The notes beneath the pieces are model-generated. The model was not told where the DNA came from, made no database searches, and saw nothing but the letters and a program-made list of their open reading frames with translations. A stretch of 64,000 nt of DNA from Rhynchopus sp. YZ270_cl-10 (Eukaryota; Euglenozoa; Diplonemea; Diplonemida; Diplonemidae). The stretch lies in NCBI GenBank assembly GCA_964035575.1, contig OZ037882.1, positions 186,001 to 250,000 of the forward strand, written 5' to 3'. The position numbers were made by a program, and so were the translations under genes. This document shows, piece by piece, positions 20,294 through 31,100 of this stretch (positions are counted from its first letter, which is position 1; each line of letters begins with the position of its first letter).

Positions 20294-20890
20294 CTATCCA
20301 AGAAGTGGTGCCGCCTCTCCAACCGCTTGCACCGGTACGCCCATGACCTGCTGCTCAGGCTCCTGCGTCTTGTAGACTGATGTCTTCACTGAACGCATGA
20401 TCGCGTCGGCACAGCGTGCGTAACGTTGGTTCTGCATGTTGAGGTACATACAGCTGCAGCAACAAAATGGGTTGTTTCCGTCCGTCTGCATCGTCATGTT
20501 CACCTGCGTCATGTCTGCAGAGGTTGCCTTGGTGGTGAAGGTGTAAAGAATCTCCTCGTGGCCACGGTTGTTGTAGGTGGTATCACAGACACTCTTGAAC
20601 ACCATCGTGCTGTCGCTTCCCGACACCTGAAGACTCTCGAGAACGAAGTCCGTCGTGACAGTCCATTTTTGGTACAGCCCCACATCGTGCGACTCGGAGA
20701 ACTCACAATGCTGCTGTCCCACCATGCGAGGGGGCGACGTCAGGGTGACTCGGTGTTCCCATACGTGCCCGTCGTCGCACATGAACCCAAAGGTAATCCA
20801 GTTCCTCGCGTCTGTCAGTGCCTTTACCACAGACGCATGGTCGCTTTGCAGAGTAATTTGCTTCTTCGTCTCGGTGGAAAAGCGTCCCAT
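20294..20890 (-). CDS. Small protein of possible SRPBCC-like fold with a Cys cluster
   Basis: Single exon, 198 residues. Family not recognised with certainty. The middle reads as alternating beta strands (EHRVTLTSPPRMVGQQHCEF, LYQKWTVTTDFVLESLQVSG, EEILYTFTTKATSADMTQVN), followed by an amphipathic C-terminal helix (RYARCADAIMRSVKTSVYK). That is the order of a START/SRPBCC lipid-binding fold, and this is inference only. A NNPFCCCSCMYLN motif at about 140-150 could be palmitoylated or bind metal. There is no signal peptide or membrane segment. The ATG is the first in frame, and CAACAGCCC stands about 50 bases upstream on the gene strand. Confidence 0.6.
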   Translation of the reverse strand: MGRFSTETKKQITLQSDHASVVKALTDARNWITFGFMCDDGHVWEHRVTLTSPPRMVGQQHCEFSESHDVGLYQKWTVTTDFVLESLQVSGSDSTMVFKSVCDTTYNNRGHEEILYTFTTKATSADMTQVNMTMQTDGNNPFCCCSCMYLNMQNQRYARCADAIMRSVKTSVYKTQEPEQQVMGVPVQAVGEAAPLLG

Positions 20891-21529
20891 TACTTATGAA
20901 TTGATAATGTAGGGATGGGGATGGGCTGTTGCAAATTGTTGTGTGTTTTGGGGGAAAAGGGTACTGGGATACGTTAAACCTTTTCTTTTTTTTTTTTTTT
21001 TTTTTTGAAGTATCTTTTTTGGATAAGGGGGGAGCGAGGGGGATAACAGTGAAGAGGGGGGCGGGGCGGGGGACGGGAGCAGCGGGGGGAGTAGCTTGAC
21101 AACAAGAAGAGAGAGAAAAAAAGAGGGGAAAAGCTGGACAATGAGAATGTACCTCACAGTGCATGCACATCTTTGAAGAATAAGAAAGGGGGGGGGGTGG
21201 TTGACAAGACGATTATAAGTCATCTTGACTACTACAATAAGACCATTTTCAAACATCGGAGGGGGAGGGTAAAAAGCTCTCTCCTTGGAGTTTTGAAATT
21301 CCAAAAATCCACCATTAGGTTTTACCTCCTCCGGTGTCTGTTGTGTTACTGTATATGGAGAAAAAAAAAATACTTGGAAAGGACCAAAATAAAATATGAG
21401 GGGGGGGAGCGATCACTCACTAAGTAGGGTGTGGGTGTGTCCCTTTCTTCAGCTTCGTCGATTTGTTGTTGTTGTTGTTCACAGATACTCCCAGATCTGG
21501 CAGTATCCGTGGTTGTTGTTGTTGTTGTT

Positions 21530-21599
21530 TTTTGATAAAATTGTTGGAGTAGTGTAGTTGCCTCGGTTGTGATGCCACAGTTTGTGCAAATCTCCACTG
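21530..21599 (-). repeat. Short dispersed repeat, family B, copy 6
   Basis: Complete core, preceded on the plus strand by a GTTGTT microsatellite instead of pure T. Confidence 0.85.
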
Positions 21600-21732
21600 T
21601 GGTTTATTTTTTTTTGTGTTGTTCTTCTTCATTTACTCATCTTGTTGTCAAATGATATCTGTTTTTTTTGTTTTTTGAAATATTGTTTTTCGCATTATTT
21701 TTGTTTGTCTGAAGGAGAGAAAAAATTGATTT

Positions 21733-21800
21733 AGAGAGAAGTTGAAACAGTGCAAAAACGCCTTTTTCACCCTTCATCAGACGCATGGTACACTTAGTAC
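21733..21800 (-). repeat. Family S, partial copy 4
   Basis: GTACCATGCGTCTGATGAAG, then AAAGGCGTTTTTGCACTGTT TCAACTTC on the minus strand. It is followed closely by a family D copy, an arrangement that suggests both belong to one larger element. Confidence 0.5.
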
Positions 21801-21822
21801 GGGGGAAAAAAACGAAAAAGAA

Positions 21823-21870
21823 AAGTTTATCAGATGACCCTAAGCCTCTTCGTGCTTGGTCACCTTGAAA
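21823..21870 (+). repeat. Short dispersed repeat, family D, copy 3
   Basis: AGTTTATCAGATGACCCTAA then GCCTCTTCGTGCTTGGTCACC. Confidence 0.65.
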
Positions 21871-21897
21871 AACGAGGTAATGTGGAAGGAGCCGATT

Positions 21898-21982
21898 TTT
21901 TTTTTTTTTTTTTTTTTTTGATAAATTGTTGGAGTAGTGTAGTTGCCTCGGTTGTGTTGCCACAGTTGTGCAATCTCCACTG
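21898..21982 (-). repeat. Short dispersed repeat, family B, copy 7
   Basis: Complete core with a 23-nt A tract on the minus strand, the longest tail of the family here. Confidence 0.88.
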
Positions 21983-23340
21983 TTTTTTTTTTTTTTCAAA
22001 AGAACGAATGAATCCTCACGGAATATTCATGGGGGAGGGGAAGGGGGAGGAGGAGGGGGGTTTTTTTTTTTTTTTTGAAAAGAAAAAGAAAAGAAGCCGC
22101 AAAGGCTAAAAAAAAAAAAGACGAAGAAGGATGCAATTCAAATAAAAAAGAGGGGTTTTTTGGTGGATAAGATTATTGGGGGGAGGAGCGAGGGGGGATT
22201 GAAATAACACTACATCTACAACTCTTTGAGGGGAGACCCTAGCCCCCCCCTCCGACTTATGATAATAGGATGATTTAAAAAAAGCTAAAAAAAAAAGAAA
22301 AAGAAAAAAAAAAAGAGAACAAATAATGGTGCTCCGGGAGGGGTCGATATTGACAGGTCGCTGACCGACTTCTGAAAACACCAAATAAACTACTACAACC
22401 TAAGCCTATCTCTTGGTAGCCAAAAAAAGAAGTTCTTTTTTTTGTTTGGCCTCAAGAACAGTAAGATAAAAAATAAAGGATGAATGTGTTGTTCTCTCAA
22501 TACACACATCCTAAAAGGAGGCCAGGATTTTTTTTTGTCAGATTTTTTGTTTAGGAAAAGTGATAACAACTCGGTTGAAATAGGACTATTTGTACGCAGA
22601 CTGGCCCACCCCCATTCGAAGGACCTACGCTTTTGTCTCCATCAGGGGGGTTTTTTTTGGTGATTTTTTTTCCTTCACCGCCATGTTTTTCCAGACTGTT
22701 TTTGCCCTTTTTAAAGCCTGAATTGCATTGAAATCACCCTTCCCGGTAGTAAATAAAACAGCATGAGTATTTCCTCTCCCCTATTATACACACATCTGTT
22801 TTGTTGTAGTGAAGATATTAAGAAAAAAAAAATATCCATTGGCAATGGTAAGTTTTTGCCATCTGATTTTGACCCATGTTTTTTTTCCCGGTGTTTGTCG
22901 TTTGTTTGGTAGTGCTTTTTTCTTTTTTTTACCGGAAGATGCTACTCGGCCTAATCAGGTGGATTGAGGTGAAAAAAAACCCCCCAATTCTCGTTTACAC
23001 TCATTTTTAAATGAAAAAAATGGGTGTTCATGAGAATAGAGTATTTAGGGTATTGGATAGAAGAGAAATTAACCCAAAAAAAAGATTGGGTCTTTTGTTT
23101 TGTGCGCTCAAAGCCGTTTTTTTAAATAGAAAAGAAACGTTAAAAGAACTGAATGTGTCCACACTGTGCATGTCCAGTACTTTCCCGAAATAGAAATGAA
23201 TCATCGTTCCATAGTTTTGACGAAACCTTTTTTTATCTTATCTTTTGCGCGAGTTTTTTTTTGTGGCATAACTTCAGAAAAGAACCTATTGTGGAGCTTT
23301 GTCCTCTGGGGTGTCTACACGAAATACAAAGCAAAGTTGA

Positions 23341-23374
23341 CTTGAAATACAAAGCCCTCTCGTGACAGTGTACC
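23341..23374 (+). repeat. Dispersed repeat, family C, copy 6 (5' fragment)
   Basis: CTTGAAATACAAAGCCCTCT then CGTGACAGTGTACC only. Confidence 0.7.
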
Positions 23375-24720
23375 AAAAACAAATTTTCAAAAAAAAAAGG
23401 GGGTAATAATAGATTCATCCCCCTTTTCATTTTACTTCCTTTCGTGGTGTGGCTAAATCCAGTACAAAAACAGCACAAAAGAATCACAAAAGAAGTACAA
23501 AAATTACACTTTATTTTGGGGGTGTTTTTCGCGAAAAATTATTTCCCTGTATAAACTTTTTGGGGGTCGGAGTCGGGGGGGTCGGGGGGAAATTTTTTTT
23601 GGCCTACAAAAAATTGGGGAATTTTTTTTTCATCTTCGATTCTCGGGAGTCCGTGCGTGCTGTGATGGGGTCACTTTGCGCTGAGAAATGAGTATTTTTG
23701 ACCTAAAATGCATGCATCAGTTTTTACAGGGCATTTTCAGGTTTTGTGTAAAATATGGTCAGTACTTGACCACTGAGGGTAAAGTGCAAGGTGAACGTGG
23801 GGGCAGTTTGCATAGCTGCGAACTTTGCTGCATGTTGTGACCCCACCATTTTACGGACGGAGCTCGTAGAACCCAATGAGGAGTGAGAAAGAAGGATATG
23901 GCCAATGAAAAAAGTAGCGTACCGTGCGCCTGCGGCGCAAGATTGCAACCCACCCTTTCCCATGACATAGTTCAGCAGCACAAATGTGCAAGTATAAGCG
24001 CAATTTTTTTGATAAAACAACTTGTTGTCAATTCTAAAAAGATTGGAGGCAGCGCTGCAGGGCAAACAAAACGGACTGAAAAAAACAGAAGCTTGCTTGT
24101 TTTCTTTGAGTACTCAATTAACCACAACAACCGTACTTCAGTTTAACACATTTTTTCACCTTTTTGTTTTCCCGGCTTTGAGCGCACAAACAAAAGACCC
24201 GATCTTTTTGAAATGTTGCGCACCTGGCTTCGCCAGAAACTTTCGTTCTAGCAAAATACTAGATAAAATTTACGGAACTGACGATAATTACCAACGACAG
24301 TGCCAATTTATGTCTACATTTTTCAGAAATGTTGCGTACCGTGGCTTCGCCAGGAACTTTTGGGTGCCATGACTTGGGGCGATTGGGAAAGTACAAATTG
24401 GTACCAAAAATAAAAACCCCCCCTTTTTTAGGGTATACAAAAAAAGTACAAAAGAAGTACAAAAATTACACTTTATTTTTGGAGTTAGCCACACCATTTC
24501 GAGCTTTTTTTTTATGTGCAGAGAAACCACTATAGACAAGTATTTTCACTGTTTTGTTCTTTCTTAACAAAATGCCCTCTCTCGCTGCAAAAGAAGATGA
24601 GAAGATTGACAAAATCCGCAAAAAAAAAAAAAAAACAAAAAAATAAAAAAACAAAAATGAAGGAAAAAAGGAATCGTCAATTTAAAGCCGATTCGTTCAA
24701 ATCTAGTTTGTTGCCATATA

Positions 24721-24778
24721 TTTTTTGACAAATTGTTGGAGTAGTATAGTTGCCACAGTGTTGTGCAAAATCTCCACT
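24721..24778 (-). repeat. Short dispersed repeat, family B, copy 8
   Basis: Shortened core without the CCGAGG segment. Confidence 0.75.
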
Positions 24779-25013
24779 TTTTCGACACATATTTTCGATA
24801 CATCATAGACTAGAATCTGCTACTCGAATACATAAAGAGGGAGAGTTTTGTTTTTTTTGAATTTCTGGCCAAGAAAATATTTTATCAGAGCGAACCGAGC
24901 CCTTTTTTTCCTCTCAATTTTTGAATAGTTCAAAAAAACACCTGGTTCTTTTGTCCGCTGGATCTGAATTTGTCTTCATCGAAAGCAACAGAAAATTCAA
25001 TAAAACAAAAGTA

Positions 25014-25037
25014 GAGTTGAAATACAAAGAGTGTACC
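25014..25037 (+). repeat. Dispersed repeat, family C, copy 7 (fragment)
   Basis: AGTTGAAATACAAAGAGTGT ACC, with an internal deletion against the other copies. Confidence 0.5.
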
Positions 25038-25129
25038 TCAAACAAAATAAAGAAAGGTTATTAATGCAGGCACTCCTCCGACTGACCCGCATACGAGGTC
25101 AGCCATCCGGATGAAAGCACAAATAAAAG

Positions 25130-25152
25130 TGAAGTTGATAGTGCAAAACGTC
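25130..25152 (-). repeat. Family S, partial copy 5
   Basis: Only GACGTTTTGCACTATCAACT TCAC is kept (minus strand). Confidence 0.45.
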
Positions 25153-25472
25153 AATAAAAAAAAGGGGGCTTTCCCCCTGTTCTACTACTAAACAAAAAAA
25201 AAGTGAAAAAACTGAACAAAAAAAAAAAAAAAAAAAAACACACTGTTAAGATGTATGTGCATCTCGTGCACACCCTATCTTTGAAATGGGGGGAAACTTG
25301 AGAGTCCCTTCGCTTTCAATACCCACCGCTTTAGGTGTAAGCATCGTCTGCGAGATGAACAACTACTGCTACACTTTTTTTTGAAAAAGGGGAAAAAATA
25401 AAAAATAAAAGCAAAACATTGAAACTTATCAGATAAACGAAATAAAACGAAAAATAAAAACACACAATTTTG

Positions 25473-25549
25473 GTTTGATAAATTTGTTGGGAATGTAGTG
25501 TGTAGTTTGCCTCGGGTTTGTGTTGCCACAGTTTGTGCAAATCTCCACT
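25473..25549 (-). repeat. Short dispersed repeat, family B, copy 9
   Basis: Core with several single-base expansions of short runs. Confidence 0.78.
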
Positions 25550-25660
25550 TTCCGTTTTTCCCCTAAAAAAGGGTTTTGTGTGTGTGTGTGTGAGTTACAA
25601 TTAGGGTGGATGAAGCACCTTGCTATAATCAGAAGAAAAATGGTTTTTTTTTTTCCTCGG

Positions 25661-25726
25661 ATTTTTTTTTTTTTTTTGAAAACTTGGTTGTATTAGTGTA
25701 GCCACCCTAGAGTATGCTCCACTATT
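25661..25726 (-). repeat. Short dispersed repeat, family A, copy 5
   Basis: Full core with a 17-nt A tract on the minus strand. Confidence 0.85.
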
Positions 25727-26839
25727 TTTGGACTGAGTCACCTGCAGATCATCCTCAATCCAATATTTTTTTTTCATTGGTTGGTGTTCCCGAAAGGGCC
25801 CATATTGACATGTCCTTGACATGTCCCCGACAGCAGATCGGTAACACCATTGGTTTGCAAAAAAAAAGCGACAAGCTATAAATTGAAAAGATGGAATGTG
25901 TCTCTCGCGGCACACACATCTTTTTAAAGGTTTTTTTTTGTGTGGAAAAAAAGATACTGATACGAAACTATTAACAAAATGCTACACAATTCAATATCAC
26001 AACGATATGTTCTGGCACCCTCATGAAATGGGGTCACGTGGTCACAAAGAGATTTAAAAGTGAAGTTATCAATGCAGGCACACCTCTGACTGACCCCACC
26101 GTACGATGCCAGCTGGAATGAAAGCACAAAACTTAAAAAAGGAAGGGGAAAAAAAAACGACACATCAAAGATAACAAGACATCCCCCCTACGCTCCTCCA
26201 CCACCTAAAACCCACGTAAAGTATATCTGAAAAGCATCCTACCTGTTGCAAACAAACAAAAAATGCTGAATTTTGTGAGATGGACCTGAACCTAGGTGTG
26301 GGTCCATCTATAAAAAAAAAACTGGCAATAAAAACAAAAGACAAATTCATATACTTTCAAATAAAATTTGAAAGCATTAGGGAAGTGTATAAAAAACAAC
26401 AACAACCCATCTTTTTTTTTAATATTTCTTGTTGTAAAAATGTGAAAGGGGAAAAATAAACTGTTTCCTTGCACACAACAAAAGAGAAACGCTCAAAAGG
26501 GAGGGGTTCGAGACATAAAGCACAGAAGACGTTGGGAGGGTGATGGTTTTGTGTTTTTTAAATTTTCAAAAAAAAAAAAAAAATGAAAACCCAACATTCC
26601 AGTGCAATTGCGAGAGATGGGTATCGCCTCCCGTAAAAAGGGAGAGAGTGAGTCTGGGGACATGTGCCAGGGAATAGAACGGGAGAGAGGGAGAAGGGAA
26701 CACTTGTGTGGGGTGGAAGTTGAGAGTGCAAAAAAAGAGAAAAGAATACATTCATATACTTACTATTTATAACACAAACAGTAAGCACTAAAGGGTGTAA
26801 CACGTACATCCTTCCCTTTTTTTTTTTTCTGCAGAAAAG

Positions 26840-27572
26840 CAGGGCGTTCGCTATCGCCATCGTTTTTTCCTGATCGTGGCGAAATGCCAAAAAACCCGAA
26901 ATTTTTGCTTTTTTACTAGTGCTTAAAATAGGTCAAAAAAAATTTTCCCGCCGGAGAGAAGCTAGTTCGTGGGGGTGAATCCCCGGTACTGAGTGGTCGA
27001 AAAAAAATTGCGATTTGCGCGTGATCCCTTCCCCAGCACTAAAACCAGCAAAACGATGGAGAATTTCATCAATCCCCCCCTCACTGAGGGTCTCTTTGTG
27101 CTGTTTAATCAAACAGATGTACAAGAGAGAGGCATCTGTCATATGAGACTTCATCCTTAGTTTGATTATTTTCAATCAACTAAAACGTCTCTCTGCCGTT
27201 GAAGGTAGAGTTGACACGAGTAGTGACACCTTCTATAACAGGGGGTACGGGACACCTTCAGCAGACTGCAGGATTGAGGAGCGAGCGGGAGTGCTGGGGA
27301 AACTTACTTTCACGGCAGGCGGGTTTGCGGATGATTTTGAGTACAGTGGACACCCCCTCTGCGACCCCCCCTCCGGGGGGGTCGACAGGTTGGGGGGGAG
27401 AAATCTCTCTCTCATTTTTTTTTTCCCCCCTTTTTTTTTTTATTTATTTATTTATTTATACAGGGTTTCGCCCCGGTGGGGCGAAGCCCTGGGGCGAAAT
27501 AAAATGTCATTTTTTCAGGAAAAGATTTTTTTAACGAAAAAAAATATTTTTCGCCCCGGGGCGAACGCCCTG
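26840..27572 (+). mobile_element. Non-autonomous hAT-like DNA transposon, copy 1
   Basis: 733 bp. The ends are CAGGGCGTTCGC and its exact complement GCGAACGCCCTG. Both flanks carry the 8-bp direct repeat CAGAAAAG (26832-26839 and 27573-27580). An 8-bp duplication with termini starting CAGGG is the hAT hallmark. The subterminal zone repeats GGGCGAA several times (27470-27570), and a TTTA microsatellite sits at 27442-27460. The open frames inside do not resemble a transposase, so it depends on an enzyme made elsewhere. The second copy, in reverse, is at 42642-43374 and has the same length and almost the same sequence, which suggests recent movement. Confidence 0.9.
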
Positions 27573-27728
27573 CAGAAAAGAAGAAAAAACGGGCACTATT
27601 GACACTCTGTGATGGGTTTATCGAACCCCCACCCCTCCACAAGGAGTTTTGCTTTGCAGAAAAAAAGACTGTTAAGCAGGCACGCAGTTGATGAAGAAAA
27701 AAAAACCCCCCCCCCGCCCCCTTTTTTA

Positions 27729-27760
27729 AAAAGATGTACCTAAGCCTCTGTGCTTAGTCT
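27729..27760 (+). repeat. Short dispersed repeat, family D, copy 4
   Basis: AAAGATGTACCTAAGCCTCT GTGCTTAGTC, close to the consensus. Confidence 0.78.
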
Positions 27761-27852
27761 GATTAGATTACTTAATGTTTTGAACATTGGTTATTCAATC
27801 AATCTTTTTTGTTGTATTTTTGGATCCTTTTTGTTTTGTTTTTCTTTTTTTG

Positions 27853-27890
27853 TAAAAGATGAACCTAAGCCTCTGTGCTTAGTCAACCTA
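27853..27890 (+). repeat. Short dispersed repeat, family D, copy 5
   Basis: AAAAGATGAACCTAAGCCTC TGTGCTTAGTC, the consensus form. Confidence 0.8.
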
Positions 27891-28199
27891 TTGAAAGGGT
27901 GTCTACAAACACAAAGAAAAGAGAGGGAAAAAAACAGGAATGGTAATATTAACACATCCACAGCTTTTTTTGTGTGTGTTTTTTTGGAGCTTTTTTCTTT
28001 AAATTCTTCCCTTTTGAAAGAAGGACATAAAATGTTGTGAAATTGTGGCTTCTTTTGTGCGAAGATTATCTCCGCTTGTCAACAAACCTCACAAAAAAAA
28101 AATGTCCTAAACGCAGTCAGAAAAAAAAAGAATAAAAATACTCTCACACTCAATTCCTCTCAACTCCCAAAAAAAAATGAATACACGTTAATAACCACC

Positions 28200-31100
28200 T
28201 CACACTACATAGTCTTGGCCATGCTGCTGCTGCTGCTGCTCCTGGCAAGGTTCTGTGTTCTGGCTCTTGGGGCCCTGCATCTTTGTGTACACCAGAAGCC
28301 CAAGGACAACAAGCAGCAGAACCACCACGGAGACAACAAGGACGACTATCATCACAACGTGGTCCTCGCTGTCCTCGTTCTCAGCGACACTGCGTACTGT
28401 CGGGGCAGACTCGCATGAGTACTCTGTGACGAGAATGTCTGAGTCGGCTTTGGTCCAGCGCATCAGAATGTCGGAGCCGTGGCTGACACCGTACTCTTCA
28501 AAGAGAGACGCAAAGAAGCGGCTCTCCATGCAGCCGTCAAAGTCAACCTTGGGTGTCGGCGTGCCGTCGACAACGAACTGAACACCGTGCACCTCGTTTG
28601 TCTCTGGCATGCGTGCTGGGCACAGTGTCGGGGTGTTCCCGCTGCAGAGACCGATGTCGTGGAAGGTGGTCTCGGTTGAGGTGGGCCCACGCAGGGCCAC
28701 CAAGGCGCTCGCCTCGTTGCGTGCAAAGTCCGACACCTTGACCAGCATGGTCACGTTCTCAACCTCCTCGGTGGTCCAGCAGACGTGGCTGCCGTTGTAG
28801 CGCTTTGTCCAATCCTTCTCCCCGACCTGCATGGACAGCGTCGACACGTCGACACCAGAGATCGTGTCCTCGAGGGCGAGGTGGATGCAGCCCTGCGAGT
28901 AGCTGCGTGTGTTGATCGTTGGTGGCTTAGAGTCCCACGTAGCTTCGGCAGAGCTGGTGACGTTGAGCCCAAAGCGGTTGGCCGCAGTGCAGGTGATGCG
29001 GGTTGCAGGTGTCTCCTTCTTCTTGAAGGAGAAGGAGCCAGCCTCGGACGACGTCCTCACCTCTGCGATGGTCGTGCTCCCGTCGTCGTGCAGCACAAAC
29101 AGCGTGCAGTTGTACAGCATCTCCGACTCTGCGTCCGCACACCCACCCCACGAAGCCGTTCCGTTGAACCCCGGCGTCACAAAGACACGCTCCGAGCAGT
29201 CGCCCTCGACCTCGGAGCACATCTGTGTGAAGTTCTCCTTGCACACCGGCGGCGTCACATCCACACTCCCAAAGTCCGCAAGGGTGTTCCCCTCCGACAG
29301 CAGTGCCGACACCTCTGCGTCCGACAGCACGACAGACGTCGCTGTGCTGCACGCAGACACCTGGTTCGCAAGTGTGCAGCACACCTCTGCACCCAGCACA
29401 TCCCCGCCAGCGACCTCCAATGGGAATGGGAACATGGTCGCCTCAATCTTCTCAGACTCGTCTGCAAGCCCGCCGTTCACCGTCAACGTAAAGCGGCAGT
29501 GCAGGAGCGGCACCGCAGTGTCCTCTTCAAGCCCAGAGCTCAGCGTCACACCAAGGCCAGGCTTCACACGCCCCTGCAGGGGTGCGCTCCCGAACCCGAA
29601 CCTCGCCACCACGTCGGGCGAGTCCAGGGAGACCGTCGTCGTGTTGCAGACCTGGGTAGTCAGGCCTGCCTTGTTGTGCGCCGTGATGCACGTCACTGCG
29701 GGGCCCGCGGGGAACGTCGCTGGCAGCAGCATTTCGTACTTTGGTGTCTCTGTGTCGAGACGCACTGTGCATGCGCCACCTTCCGCTGCCTCTGCAGACG
29801 CAGCAATGCAGATCACAAACCTGCTCAGGTCTGTCTCGTCGTCTTCAAAGGTCGTGTTGAAATAAACAGTCTGCCCCAGGCTCGGTGCCGCAAACACCGG
29901 CACCGGCAGCCCCTCCGCCTCCACCTTCACCGGTGCAGTCAAGTCGTACTGGAACACCCCCAACAGAGCTGTGCTGCACTCCGTCAGACACACGTGTGCT
30001 GTCAAAAACACCTCCCCCAGCACAACTGTCGTCAGCTCCGCCTCGTAAACACCCTCCTCAGAGAGCGGCAGCCAGGTCACCGCAACAACATCCGACCCAG
30101 GTCCTGCCCGACCTGCAGAGAACCCCACAGAACGCACCGCAAACTCAGAGGAGATGCGGAACTGCACAATGTTGTCCTTCTGTGTCAGGTATGTGATTGT
30201 GTAGTTCGCGTCCAGGCTCTCGTCCGTCACTGTGTCCACAAGGAGCACACCGTTGCGCACTGTCGGGGCATGGGCGTGCGACAGTGCGTCTGCAAGCACT
30301 GTCTCCTCGTTCTCGGTGTCGTTGCTCAGCATCTCAATCACGGGAACGTGGTCCACAGGGACCGACTGGAACGAGGTCTCCCCCTGAACAGCAAACCCAC
30401 CACGTGTCCTGAACTGCGCCACCACCTTGTACACCCCAGACTCGAAAGGCTCCGCAAACTCGGCAACAAAGGAGCGTGTCCCGTCCGCAGCGCCCTCCTT
30501 CGTCCCCTCCGTGTCCACAGCGACGTTCCTCTCCTCCGCAACAGTCTCCCCAGCACTGTTCTGCACAGTCACGTCGAGGCTCCCCGGGTACACAGTGTTG
30601 ATCGCCACACGCACCATCTGCCCTGCAACGTCCGGCGTCACGTCGTACGTCTTCACGCCAAGGAGAAGCGGCCGGGTCACCTCGTTCACAAGAAGCCCGG
30701 CAGCAACCTCGCCCGACAGACGTGGCCCCCTGCACTGTGCGACTGCCTGCAGGATGCCCTCGGGGAGGGTTGCTGTTGCTGTCGCGTTCTCACTGTCGGT
30801 GGCATTGTCGTTCTTCCTGAGCGCAACACAGACAACGTCGAGAAGCGTGTCGTTCTTTGCAGTAAAGGTTGTTGTCACTGCACCAGCACACTGTGCTGCA
30901 GTCTGGTCAGCATTCTGCGGCTCGCACGCAACGTCCGGTGTGACGACAACGTCGCAGGAGAGCGTCTCGCCGCTGGCAGGTGCCAGGTCGCTGACGTCGA
31001 CGCAGACCTCCCCCGCAGAGACGTGGTGCACAGACTCGTAGCTGCTGCCCGCAGTGAAGTTGAGTGCATGCACAACTTCCGTCCGCCCCTCCGCAAACAC

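Larger units (their letters stand above)
20891..28199. other. Long repeat-rich stretch without a recognised gene
   Basis: 7.3 kb of AT-rich DNA with many homopolymer runs. Besides the listed copies of families A, B, C, D and S and a hAT-like element, it has GTTGTT microsatellites (21463-21480, 21511-21530) and two copies of an AGAAGTACAAAAATTACACT TTATTTT block (23486 and 24449). It also has hairpin-like units around GCGTACCGTG and GGCTTCGCC (23912, 24216, 24330). None of the open frames has coding signatures or homologues I recognise. Confidence 0.45.
27573..28199. other. Spacer downstream of the giant gene
   Basis: AT-rich, with two family D copies 100 bp apart and a TTTATCGAACCCCCA segment (27614-27630) that resembles the B-box part of family S. 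No gene. Confidence 0.4.

Noticed and set aside
26933-27602. Proteins encoded by the 733-bp element
   Set aside because: The same short frames occur in both copies because the copies are identical. They have no transposase motif.
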